34,944 bases of DNA from Muribaculaceae bacterium (GTDB taxonomy: Bacteria > Bacteroidota > Bacteroidia > Bacteroidales > Muribaculaceae). Position 1 is the first letter of the stretch, and the number at the start of each line of letters is the position of its first letter. Below are positions 6,204-13,094 of the stretch, in pieces. The notes below the pieces were generated by a model, which saw only the letters and a program-made list of their open reading frames with translations, was not told the DNA's origin and searched no databases. The position numbers and the translations under genes are program-made. The stretch spans positions 1 through 34,944 of the forward strand of contig JAIDTO010000157.1 in assembly GCA_029060625.1 (NCBI GenBank). Direction: 5' to 3'.

Positions 6204-7652
6204 ATGAACAGTTTCCTCAAAATATTCATGATAGCGGTGGCCATGGTCACCGCTATTCCGTCTTTTGCCGTGACCGACAAAGAGATGGAACAAGCACGTG
6301 CCTTGGCAGCCAAGCACTATCTGCGATATGCCAACAATGGCTCCGATTATCTTGACAAACTTAACCCATCGAGTGTGGCTGAACTCAGCAAGTCGCTGAA
6401 GGCAAAGGAACAAGAAAATATCAAGAGCTTCAATGCTGTTGCAGTGCCCAAGGACTATGCCTCATGGGATAAAAAGAAGCTCGTAGAATACTGGAGCTCT
6501 ACTTTCTTCCGCTCTCCCGGACTTAAGGAAGATGGCAAGAAATGCCTTAGTGTCCTTGCCAAGAACCTCAATAAGATGACAGTGGCTGCGCCATCTGCCG
6601 AACCAAAACCGACAGACACTAAAGCGGCTGAGCCAGCAAAACCCACTGAGGAGGCAGCGAAGCCGACAGCCGAAGCCAAGCCATCTGCTACGCCAGCGTC
6701 GGAAACAGCAGCGCCGGCTGCCAATGAAACGGCAGGTCAGCCAGCCACTGCGCCGGAGGCAGAGGATGCAGTGGCACAGGCAGTGGCCCAGGCTGAAGCA
6801 GATGCCGGACTTGCTGACGAACAACCGAAAAAATCGAGCAACACAGGATGGTATATCGGTATTCTCGTAGTTTTGGTTGGTGTCGTGATTTGGCTTGTGA
6901 TGTATGCTTCCAAGAGCATGAAGGAAACAGGCGCCTCATTAGCCGACCATAAAGCCGGGGAGAAAGAGATCAGGGAAGCAAAAAGGGCTGCCAAGGAAGA
7001 ACAGAATAAGATGCGCGAGCAATATGCAAACTCCTTGACCGCTAAAAATGATGAAATAAAACAGCTTAAGTCAGAGGTAGAAGCTCGTGAAAGAGAGCTT
7101 GATGCAGCTAAAAGAGAGGCAGACGCGCTTCGCAGGCAACTTGATGCGGCAAAGAGAGAACTTTCAAATGCTCGTCAGGGGCGTGCTGAGCAGCCAATTG
7201 CACCTCAGCAGGCTCAGGAGCGTCGCCCTGCACAAGAAGCTCGGCCCACTCAAGAATCCCGCCACTCGCAGGAGCAGAGCCAGGGCTCTCCATCGCAGAA
7301 ATCGCAGGTTTCGCCGGCACGCCCCGGAGGTCTACCTCCCGTGGTATTCCTCGGCTATGTCAATCAGAAAGGACTCTTCACAAAGGCCTCAAGATCGCTC
7401 AATATGGAGAATTCAGTGTATCGTATGGATATACCTGACGGACATCATGGTCTCTTCAGAGTTGTTAACGATCCCGAGATCCTCGACCGTCTTGTCGACA
7501 ACGTAGCGCAGTGGCTCGAGGGGGGATGTGTGATTGAAAATCCTGAAGATGCCGATATCGCAGCAGAAATAGTAACACTCCAGCCGGGTGAGGCATTGTT
7601 TGCCGACAATACCTGCCGGGTGACAAAGAAGGCAAGGATAAAATTCGTCTGA
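6204..7652 (+). CDS. Membrane-anchored coiled-coil protein of unknown function
   Basis: A 482-residue protein not matched to a named family. From N to C: a signal peptide (residues 1-22, cleavage near PSFA-VTD), a helical domain to about 125, an Ala/Pro/Thr/Glu-rich linker (about 128-205), one transmembrane helix (about 215-235, WYIGILVVLVGVVIWLVMYA), a long charged coiled coil (about 245-325), a Gln/Ser/Pro-rich linker, and a compact C-terminal domain (about 378-482, PPVVFLGYVNQKGLFTKASR to the end). If the signal peptide is used, the N-terminal domain is periplasmic and the coiled coil and C-terminal domain are cytoplasmic. The next gene, a sensor histidine kinase, starts 11 bases after the stop, so the two may work together across the inner membrane; this is inference from linkage. 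Confidence 0.8.
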   Translation: MNSFLKIFMIAVAMVTAIPSFAVTDKEMEQARALAAKHYLRYANNGSDYLDKLNPSSVAELSKSLKAKEQENIKSFNAVAVPKDYASWDKKKLVEYWSSTFFRSPGLKEDGKKCLSVLAKNLNKMTVAAPSAEPKPTDTKAAEPAKPTEEAAKPTAEAKPSATPASETAAPAANETAGQPATAPEAEDAVAQAVAQAEADAGLADEQPKKSSNTGWYIGILVVLVGVVIWLVMYASKSMKETGASLADHKAGEKEIREAKRAAKEEQNKMREQYANSLTAKNDEIKQLKSEVEARERELDAAKREADALRRQLDAAKRELSNARQGRAEQPIAPQQAQERRPAQEARPTQESRHSQEQSQGSPSQKSQVSPARPGGLPPVVFLGYVNQKGLFTKASRSLNMENSVYRMDIPDGHHGLFRVVNDPEILDRLVDNVAQWLEGGCVIENPEDADIAAEIVTLQPGEALFADNTCRVTKKARIKFV

Positions 7653-7663
7653 ATTCCTGAAAA

Positions 7664-8893
7664 ATGAAGTTCTCAGTAATTTCCGATCAGTACGGAAAGA
7701 CTATCTTTCTGGTATGCTCCACGATTTCTGTGATAATTTTCCTTATCATATCCACTAATCTCGTGAAGCAACTTTCGATTCAGGAAAGGGAGAGAATGAA
7801 TATATGGGCATCGGCTACGGAGAAAATGGCTCAAGTGGATGGCAACGCCGACTTTGAATTTCTCCTCAACATCATCGCGCAGAACAATTCGATACCTGTG
7901 ATGGTGACAGATGCTGACAAAAACATACTTGAATATAGAAACTACGAGCTCCCCGACCGCGTGGCAGACGGGGAGCACGTAGTTTTTTCTGACCTCACCG
8001 AGCGCAACCGGAAATTCCTTGAGAAAAGACTTGAAAAAGCGGTTGGAAACCGCAGCCTCGACAATATCCTAAAGGATAATTCCCACTTTATAAAGGTTGA
8101 GGTCTATCCCGGTGTCAACCAGTATATCTACTATGAAGACTCGATATTGCTCAGACGCCTGAGCCTTTATCCTTATGTGGTGCTGGCTGTGATGATAGTG
8201 CTGGTGCTGATAATTTATACGGCTGTAGTCTATACAAAAAAGGCGGAGCAGAACAGGGTATGGGTAGGACTTTCAAAAGAAACTGCCCACCAGCTTGGCA
8301 CCCCCATATCTTCGCTGATGGCGTGGAGCCAATATCTTGAGGCATCCGGGACTGACCCGGATGTGACCACAGAAATCGACAAGGATGTGAAGCGGCTATC
8401 AAAGATAGCGGAAAGATTCTCAAAGATAGGTTCGCGCCCTAATCTTGAACTTGAATACATAAACCAAACAATAGAATCCTCCCTGGAATATATGAGGGGG
8501 CGTATATCGGGAAAGGTGTCGCTAAATTTCCATTTCGGTGAAGATGATCATGGGGTGATGATATCATCAAGCCTTTTTGAGTGGGTGATGGAAAACCTGA
8601 CAAAAAATGCTGTCGACGCCATGGCCGGAGTTGGAGAGATACACATCACCACCGGGAAAGGGAAGGATTGTGTATGGATAGAGGTGCAGGACACAGGCAA
8701 AGGAATACCGAGAAAGAACTTTAGCAAAGTGTTTGATCCCGGCTACACCACCAAGGAGAGAGGCTGGGGTTTAGGATTGACCCTCGTGAAGCGAATCATA
8801 GAAGAATACCATGACGGCAAAATCTTCGTCAAGGAATCGGAAGTGGGGAAAGGAACAACCTTCAGGATCGAACTTCCATTAGTTAATGCATAA
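7664..8893 (+). CDS. Orphan membrane sensor histidine kinase
   Basis: A 409-residue protein with two transmembrane helices (about 13-33 and 168-190) flanking a periplasmic sensor region of about 135 residues, then a cytoplasmic kinase core. The phosphoacceptor motif is ETAHQLGTPISS (His about 209). The ATPase domain shows the N box NLTKNAVDAMAG, the G1 box DTGKGIPRKNF and the G2 box GWGLGLTLVKRI. The HQLGTP form of the H box is typical of a Bacteroidetes kinase group. No HAMP domain is obvious, and no response regulator gene lies in the window, so its partner is unknown. It is co-directional and closely spaced with the coiled-coil membrane protein upstream and aroK 12 bases downstream. Confidence 0.92.
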   Translation: MKFSVISDQYGKTIFLVCSTISVIIFLIISTNLVKQLSIQERERMNIWASATEKMAQVDGNADFEFLLNIIAQNNSIPVMVTDADKNILEYRNYELPDRVADGEHVVFSDLTERNRKFLEKRLEKAVGNRSLDNILKDNSHFIKVEVYPGVNQYIYYEDSILLRRLSLYPYVVLAVMIVLVLIIYTAVVYTKKAEQNRVWVGLSKETAHQLGTPISSLMAWSQYLEASGTDPDVTTEIDKDVKRLSKIAERFSKIGSRPNLELEYINQTIESSLEYMRGRISGKVSLNFHFGEDDHGVMISSSLFEWVMENLTKNAVDAMAGVGEIHITTGKGKDCVWIEVQDTGKGIPRKNFSKVFDPGYTTKERGWGLGLTLVKRIIEEYHDGKIFVKESEVGKGTTFRIELPLVNA

Positions 8894-8905
8894 AGGATTG
8901 AACAA

Positions 8906-9448
8906 ATGACACTATTCATAATCGGCTATATGGCCTCGGGCAAGACGACATTCGGTCGGGCTCTCGCACGCCAGACAGGCTTGCAGCATATTGACCTTGA
9001 CTTTTATATCGAACAGAGATTCCACTCTACTGTCAGGGAGATCTTTGCGCAGAAGGGTGAAGCTGAATTCCGACGAATTGAGAGCGCTATGCTCAGAGAG
9101 GTGGGAGAAATGTCGGATGTAGTGATCTCATGTGGAGGAGGCACTCCTTGCAATGGCGACAACATGGAGTATATGAACACGAGAGGAATCACCGTATGCC
9201 TTCAGGCTTCAGACGATGTGATTGCTGAGAGAATCCTTCAGGCAGGCAACAAGCGTCCGCTCATGGCAGGGAAGTCAAAGGAGGAGATACTCCAGACTTT
9301 AAGAGAGCATATGGAAGTGAGGAAACCATTCTACGACCGCGCATCAGTCATAATCTCGGGCGACAAACTTGAGAATAAACGGCAGATATCAGAGACAGTA
9401 GAAGACTTTATCAAAAATCATTTCCACAATTTGGAAAAAAAAGAATAA
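8906..9448 (+). CDS. aroK: Shikimate kinase
   Basis: A 180-residue kinase that phosphorylates shikimate at O3 with ATP in the pathway to chorismate and the aromatic amino acids. Visible motifs are Walker A GYMASGKTTFG (near residues 7-17), the shikimate-binding DLDFYIE, FRRIESAML, the glycine-rich SCGGGTPC and the lid region around AGNKRPLM. Length is normal for AroK. It starts 12 bases after the histidine kinase and its end overlaps the promoter of the next gene. Confidence 0.95.
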   Translation: MTLFIIGYMASGKTTFGRALARQTGLQHIDLDFYIEQRFHSTVREIFAQKGEAEFRRIESAMLREVGEMSDVVISCGGGTPCNGDNMEYMNTRGITVCLQASDDVIAERILQAGNKRPLMAGKSKEEILQTLREHMEVRKPFYDRASVIISGDKLENKRQISETVEDFIKNHFHNLEKKE

Positions 9449-9461
9449 TTTGTTAATTTTG
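9430..9461 (+). promoter_or_regulatory. Promoter (TTTG - 20 bp - TAATTTTG) for the alanine dehydrogenase-like gene
   Basis: TTTG at 9430-9433 and TAATTTTG at 9454-9461 have the canonical 20-base spacing. The -33 element lies inside the 3' end of aroK. It places transcription start near 9468, supporting translation from the ATG at 9518 rather than the GTG at 9476. Confidence 0.75.
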
Positions 9462-9517
9462 CCGATGCGGAGCACTTGGTGTTCCTGACTTTTCTGATTC
9501 CTATAAACACAAGAGCC

Positions 9518-10636
9518 ATGAATAAAGAAGCAATAGAGAAAGAAACAGCAACCCTTGAGCTTGAGCCACTGCTTATGCACGCGAATATGCTGAGCAACGG
9601 AGAAAGCATCGACATAGCAATGCTTGCCAACTATCCTGACACAGATGAGACACGTATGCTTCTCACGCCGGAGGCGTGTGGATTGCTGACATCCGCTGGC
9701 CTTAAGGTGGCTATGGAGGAGGGTGCCGGTGTCGATATTTCTTTCAGTGATGATGCATATGCAGAATATGGAGTCAAGATAGTGTCGCGCGAAGAGGCTT
9801 TGGGTGCTTCGATAGTGCTTTCTTTCTCTCCGCTCCGCACATCAGACATAATGCTGATGAAACCCGGCAGCTCATTGCTCTGCACGATGGCATCCGGCCT
9901 GATTGACAAGGAGTCGATCAAGGCCCTGCTTGACATGGACATCACGATGGGTTGCCTTGACAACATGTATAGCCACAACGACACCCCAATCTTTGCAGAT
10001 ATCATTGATGAGATCGACGGGCGTGCGGCTATCATGTATGCGCAGGAGAATCTTTCTTACTTAGGAGGAGGAAAGGGAGTGCTTCTTGCAAGTGTAGCCG
10101 GTATCAATCCATGTGAAGTGCTCATAATAGGAGATGGCACCGACGTCTATTCAGCAGCCAAGGCTGCCCTGAATATGGGAGCACAAGTGACAGTGGTCAA
10201 CAACGACGTGTCGATGCTTGCAGTGGCAAGGGATATATGCGGATCCCAGATACAGACCATCATGATCCATCCCCGTGTGCTCTACAACAAGGTGAAAACC
10301 GCAGACGTAATCCTTCTTGGCACCACCACACGCCAATTTGAATTCCCCAAGAATCTTTCGGCTGTGATGAAAGACAGTGCCTATGTGCTTGATTTCAAAG
10401 AGTCTCATCCATCCGTATCAGTGCCCCGCACGGTAGCTATGGCCTTGAGTAATGTTCTTGTAAACTTCTTTGAGGAACTGCGTCTGAAGGAAAACTTCGA
10501 CAGCATGATTTCCACAAATGAGGGTGTACAGCAGGGAATAGTGACATACCACGGAAAACTTGTAGATAAGCTGGTGGGATCTTATACCGGGTTGCCTTCA
10601 GCAGATCTCTCTGTGATGCTTGCCGCACGCAATTAA
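9518..10636 (+). CDS. Alanine dehydrogenase/PNT family protein, divergent
   Basis: A 372-residue protein aligning by eye over its whole length with alanine dehydrogenase: LLTPEACGLLTSAGLKVAMEEGAG near the N-terminus, KGVLLASVAGINPCEVLIIGDG at the Rossmann fold, and SVPRTVAMALSNVLVNFFEEL near the C-terminus. Alanine dehydrogenase interconverts L-alanine and pyruvate with NAD. However, the substrate-site lysine (in KVKEP of classical enzymes) falls in VLSFSPL here, the catalytic histidine region (YLHLA) reads CTMASG, and the dinucleotide loop is GDGTDV instead of GxGxxG. Activity is therefore doubtful or altered. The track's start at 9476 is too close to the predicted transcription start, so the ATG at 9518 (MNKEAIEKE) is preferred. 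Confidence 0.8.
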   Translation: MNKEAIEKETATLELEPLLMHANMLSNGESIDIAMLANYPDTDETRMLLTPEACGLLTSAGLKVAMEEGAGVDISFSDDAYAEYGVKIVSREEALGASIVLSFSPLRTSDIMLMKPGSSLLCTMASGLIDKESIKALLDMDITMGCLDNMYSHNDTPIFADIIDEIDGRAAIMYAQENLSYLGGGKGVLLASVAGINPCEVLIIGDGTDVYSAAKAALNMGAQVTVVNNDVSMLAVARDICGSQIQTIMIHPRVLYNKVKTADVILLGTTTRQFEFPKNLSAVMKDSAYVLDFKESHPSVSVPRTVAMALSNVLVNFFEELRLKENFDSMISTNEGVQQGIVTYHGKLVDKLVGSYTGLPSADLSVMLAARN

Positions 10637-10652
10637 TCAGTAAATCTGAGGG

Positions 10653-11735
10653 ATGAGGATAATCCATGTCCTTTCTTCTGTAATGTGGTCGGGTGTGGAG
10701 CGTTATGCGCTCGACATTTGCCGTCATTGCCGTGATCTCGGCGATGATGTGCTTGTCATCACCCGCGATGCAAGGGCTGTGGACGATGTGTTCCGCCGTC
10801 AGGGAATAGATGTGCGGTTTGCTCCCTTGGGTGGTTTCCTTTCATATCATGCAGTGAAAGGGATATGCGATGTGCTTAATGAAAGCACTGCGCCTACAGC
10901 CGTGCACTGCCATAATACGCGCGATGCGTTTGCAGCTCTCACAGCCCGTCGGCTATTGGGGCGGCATGATATAAGGGTGCTTCTGACGCGGCATTATGTA
11001 AGAAGGGCAGGGAGATCGCCATTCCATAGGTTTGTCTATAGAAATGTAGACCATATGATATTCGTTTCGCGAATAGCCAGGGACAAGTTTCTGTCAGGGT
11101 GGCATTGGAAGGGACGTTATGCCGACGATGATATCAATGCCGTGGTGATCCATAATAGTCTCAATATAGAATTGGAGCCTGTGGTGGCAGAACCGGCTAA
11201 AGGTCCTGTCACAGCAATGTATCTCGGGCGTCTTGCTCCTGACAAAGGGCTGGAGGAGCTTATCGATGCCCTTGTGATATTGAAGTCGATGAAGATACGT
11301 CTCAAAATCGTGGGTACGGGTCATCCCGACTACGTGGATTCACTTAGGCGAAGGGCCTTGACGGCAGGGGTGATGCACATGATAGACTGGCCGAGGCATA
11401 AGGAGAATACGGAAGACTATATCCGGATGTCGCATTTTGGAGTGCTTCCATCGACAGCCCCGGAGGCTTTTGGGCTCTCGAATATCGAATTCATGAAGGA
11501 GGGTCGACCCATTGTATGCACCGACAATGGAGCACAGCCTGAATATATCACTCACGGACGGGAGGGAATCTTAGTGCCACCACACAATGCAGAGCAGCTG
11601 GCAGCAGAAATGCGGAAGCTTGCTCTCTCAAGCGAGATGCGCCGGAAAATAGGGGAGGCCGCGAGGCAACGGTTTGAGAGGGAACTTTCCTGGCCTCAAT
11701 TTATTGGGAAGGTTTACCCTCTTTACACACAGTAG
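10653..11735 (+). CDS. Family 4 glycosyltransferase (GT-B)
   Basis: A 360-residue GT-B enzyme that moves a sugar from a nucleotide-sugar donor to an unknown acceptor, probably in cell-surface glycan assembly. The N-terminal half starts MRIIHVLSSVMWSGVERYALD, the acceptor-side Rossmann fold with its glycine loop. The C-terminal half shows the donor-side features AMYLGRLAPDKGLEELI, LKIVGTG, and the E-x7-E motif in PEAFGLSNIEFMKEG, then DNGAQPEYI. It starts 16 bases after the alanine dehydrogenase-like gene and is the last gene before tRNA-Pro. No other polysaccharide genes are adjacent, so the product cannot be named. Confidence 0.92.
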   Translation: MRIIHVLSSVMWSGVERYALDICRHCRDLGDDVLVITRDARAVDDVFRRQGIDVRFAPLGGFLSYHAVKGICDVLNESTAPTAVHCHNTRDAFAALTARRLLGRHDIRVLLTRHYVRRAGRSPFHRFVYRNVDHMIFVSRIARDKFLSGWHWKGRYADDDINAVVIHNSLNIELEPVVAEPAKGPVTAMYLGRLAPDKGLEELIDALVILKSMKIRLKIVGTGHPDYVDSLRRRALTAGVMHMIDWPRHKENTEDYIRMSHFGVLPSTAPEAFGLSNIEFMKEGRPIVCTDNGAQPEYITHGREGILVPPHNAEQLAAEMRKLALSSEMRRKIGEAARQRFERELSWPQFIGKVYPLYTQ

Positions 11736-11784
11736 TCAATAATTAAGAATTGAGACGCGAGTAAAGAAGATTTTTGCTGAAAAA

Positions 11785-11816
11785 TTTGGATATTCTAAAA
11801 AAATAGATTAATTTTG
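11785..11816 (+). promoter_or_regulatory. Promoter for tRNA-Pro (TTTG - 20 bp - TAATTTTG)
   Basis: TTTG at 11785-11788 and TAATTTTG at 11809-11816 with 20-base spacing, about 40 bases upstream of the mature tRNA. It is one of the clearest promoters in the window. Confidence 0.8.
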
Positions 11817-11857
11817 CAGTCGCAATTGAGCGGCAACCGTCGCATGGAAATTGCACT

Positions 11858-11931
11858 CGGGGTGTAGCACAGTTGGTTAGCGCGCTACGTTCGGGACGTA
11901 GAGGTCGGGCGTTCGAGTCGCCTCACCCCGA
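11858..11931 (+). tRNA. tRNA-Pro (anticodon CGG)
   Basis: A complete cloverleaf: acceptor CGGGGTG pairs with CACCCCG, the D arm contains AGTTGGTTAG, the anticodon stem CTACG/CGTAG encloses loop TTCGGGA with anticodon CGG, and the T arm contains GTTCGAGTC. The discriminator is A and the CCA end is not encoded. It reads the proline codon CCG. The length of 74 nt is normal. Confidence 0.95.
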
Positions 11932-11945
11932 CAAAAACCAAAAAA

Positions 11946-11979
11946 ACGATGTGGCTCATTGAGTCACATCGTTTTTTTA
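11946..11979. terminator. Bidirectional intrinsic terminator between tRNA-Pro and nudC
   Basis: ACGATGTG...CACATCGT plus an inner CTC/GAG makes a 12-bp stem (one G-T pair) with a 3-base loop, followed by seven T. It is preceded by a run of A, so it can also act on the opposite strand, where nudC ends at 11986. Confidence 0.9.
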
Positions 11980-11985
11980 TGTTTT

Positions 11986-12639
11986 TTAAAGTTTATGTTC
12001 AATCCAGAGGTCGATGATGTGGCGCGACAGTGAAGGAGGAGAGGGCAATGGCGGATGATTGTCGCGTGTGAACCATCCGGCTGATGTGAGTTCGCCATCA
12101 GAGAGGCGGATATCACCACTTTTATATTTGGCAGTGAAGCCAACCATCAATTGCCCCGGGAAGGGCCAGCTTTGGCTTCCTATATACTTTATATTGTCGA
12201 CTTCAATTGATGTCTCTTCTTTCACTTCGCGCGCGACGCATTGCTCGAGTGATTCCCCTGTCTCGACAAATCCTGCCACCAGGGCATGCACATCGGCATG
12301 CTTGAAATTGGCCGCGTGAACAAGGAGCGCTTCCTGCCCATTGCAGCGAGTGACAAGCACTACCATAGCCGGGGAAAGCTGAGGCCAAATCTCACGCCCA
12401 CACTCATTGCATTTCACAGATATTTCGGTGGAAGGATGCATTGCTCCTCCGCAAAATCCACAGAATTTATGAGCTGTATGGAAGTTCCTGAGTTCTTGTG
12501 CGCGGACTGCCTGTTGCCATTTCTCATCACCGAGGCGCTCCCACGATGCACGGAGCTCGACCCATTCGGCATCCGTCTCAATATGCGCGAAGTCATTTCC
12601 TTTTAGGCCGACGCATCCATCTTTTAGCAAGATATTCAT
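11986..12639 (-). CDS. nudC: NADH pyrophosphatase / RNA NAD-cap decapping Nudix hydrolase
   Basis: A 217-residue Nudix hydrolase of the NudC type, which splits NAD(H) and can remove NAD caps from RNA 5' ends. It carries a zinc ribbon (CGFCGG ... CNECG), the Nudix box GFVETGESLEQCVAREVKEETSI, and the NudC signature SQSWPFPGQLM just after it (usually SQPWPFP). It is shorter than the E. coli enzyme (257 aa) owing to a reduced N-terminal domain. The start codon overlaps the end of folK by 4 bases, so it is the last gene of the rightward-lying infB-folK-nudC block on the minus strand. Confidence 0.93.
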   Translation of the reverse strand: MNILLKDGCVGLKGNDFAHIETDAEWVELRASWERLGDEKWQQAVRAQELRNFHTAHKFCGFCGGAMHPSTEISVKCNECGREIWPQLSPAMVVLVTRCNGQEALLVHAANFKHADVHALVAGFVETGESLEQCVAREVKEETSIEVDNIKYIGSQSWPFPGQLMVGFTAKYKSGDIRLSDGELTSAGWFTRDNHPPLPSPPSLSRHIIDLWIEHKL

Positions 12640-13094
12640 AACTTATCGAGCATTTCTGAGGCTGAGAGCCCTGATTCAGGATGATGCCATTCCGGGGCAA
12701 GCTCAGCAAGGGGTTTTAGAAAAAAATCTCTTTTGGCAAGGTGAGGGTGCGGAATTTTTAGTGACGGAGAGTCATAGGCATCTCCGTCGGCAGCCATGAT
12801 GTCGATGTCGATCTCACGGTCATTGTATGAGCCATCCCATCTTCGGTGTCCACGAGGGGAAATGTTTTTTTCTATGATTTGCAGGCGTCGGAGCACTTCT
12901 TCCGGCTCCTCATCGCTTTCTATTGCCAGACCAATATTGACAAAACGATTGGTGGAGTTGAACCCCCAAGGGTCCGACTCCACCTTATGGCTTGTCTCAT
13001 ATGGTCCGAACTCCTCACCGATTGCCTTCATGGCACGAGTGAGGTGGAGCAACCGGTTGCCCAAGTTGCTGCCAAGGTTCAGATAATATTTCAT
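12636..13094 (-). CDS. folK: 2-amino-4-hydroxy-6-hydroxymethyldihydropteridine pyrophosphokinase
   Basis: A 152-residue HPPK, which transfers pyrophosphate from ATP to the pterin precursor in folate synthesis. Visible motifs are [10 protein letters not shown] at the N-terminus, [10 protein letters not shown], and the catalytic segment [12 protein letters not shown] followed by [21 protein letters not shown]. Length matches monofunctional FolK. It overlaps infB upstream and nudC downstream by 4 bases each (ATGA type), implying translational coupling. Confidence 0.96.
   Translation of the reverse strand: MKYYLNLGSNLGNRLLHLTRAMKAIGEEFGPYETSHKVESDPWGFNSTNRFVNIGLAIESDEEPEEVLRRLQIIEKNISPRGHRRWDGSYNDREIDIDIMAADGDAYDSPSLKIPHPHLAKRDFFLKPLAELAPEWHHPESGLSASEMLDKL

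Noticed and set aside
9476-9517. Upstream GTG start for the alanine dehydrogenase-like gene
   Set aside because: It would start about 8 bases after the predicted transcription start and adds residues unlike the family; the ATG at 9518 fits better.
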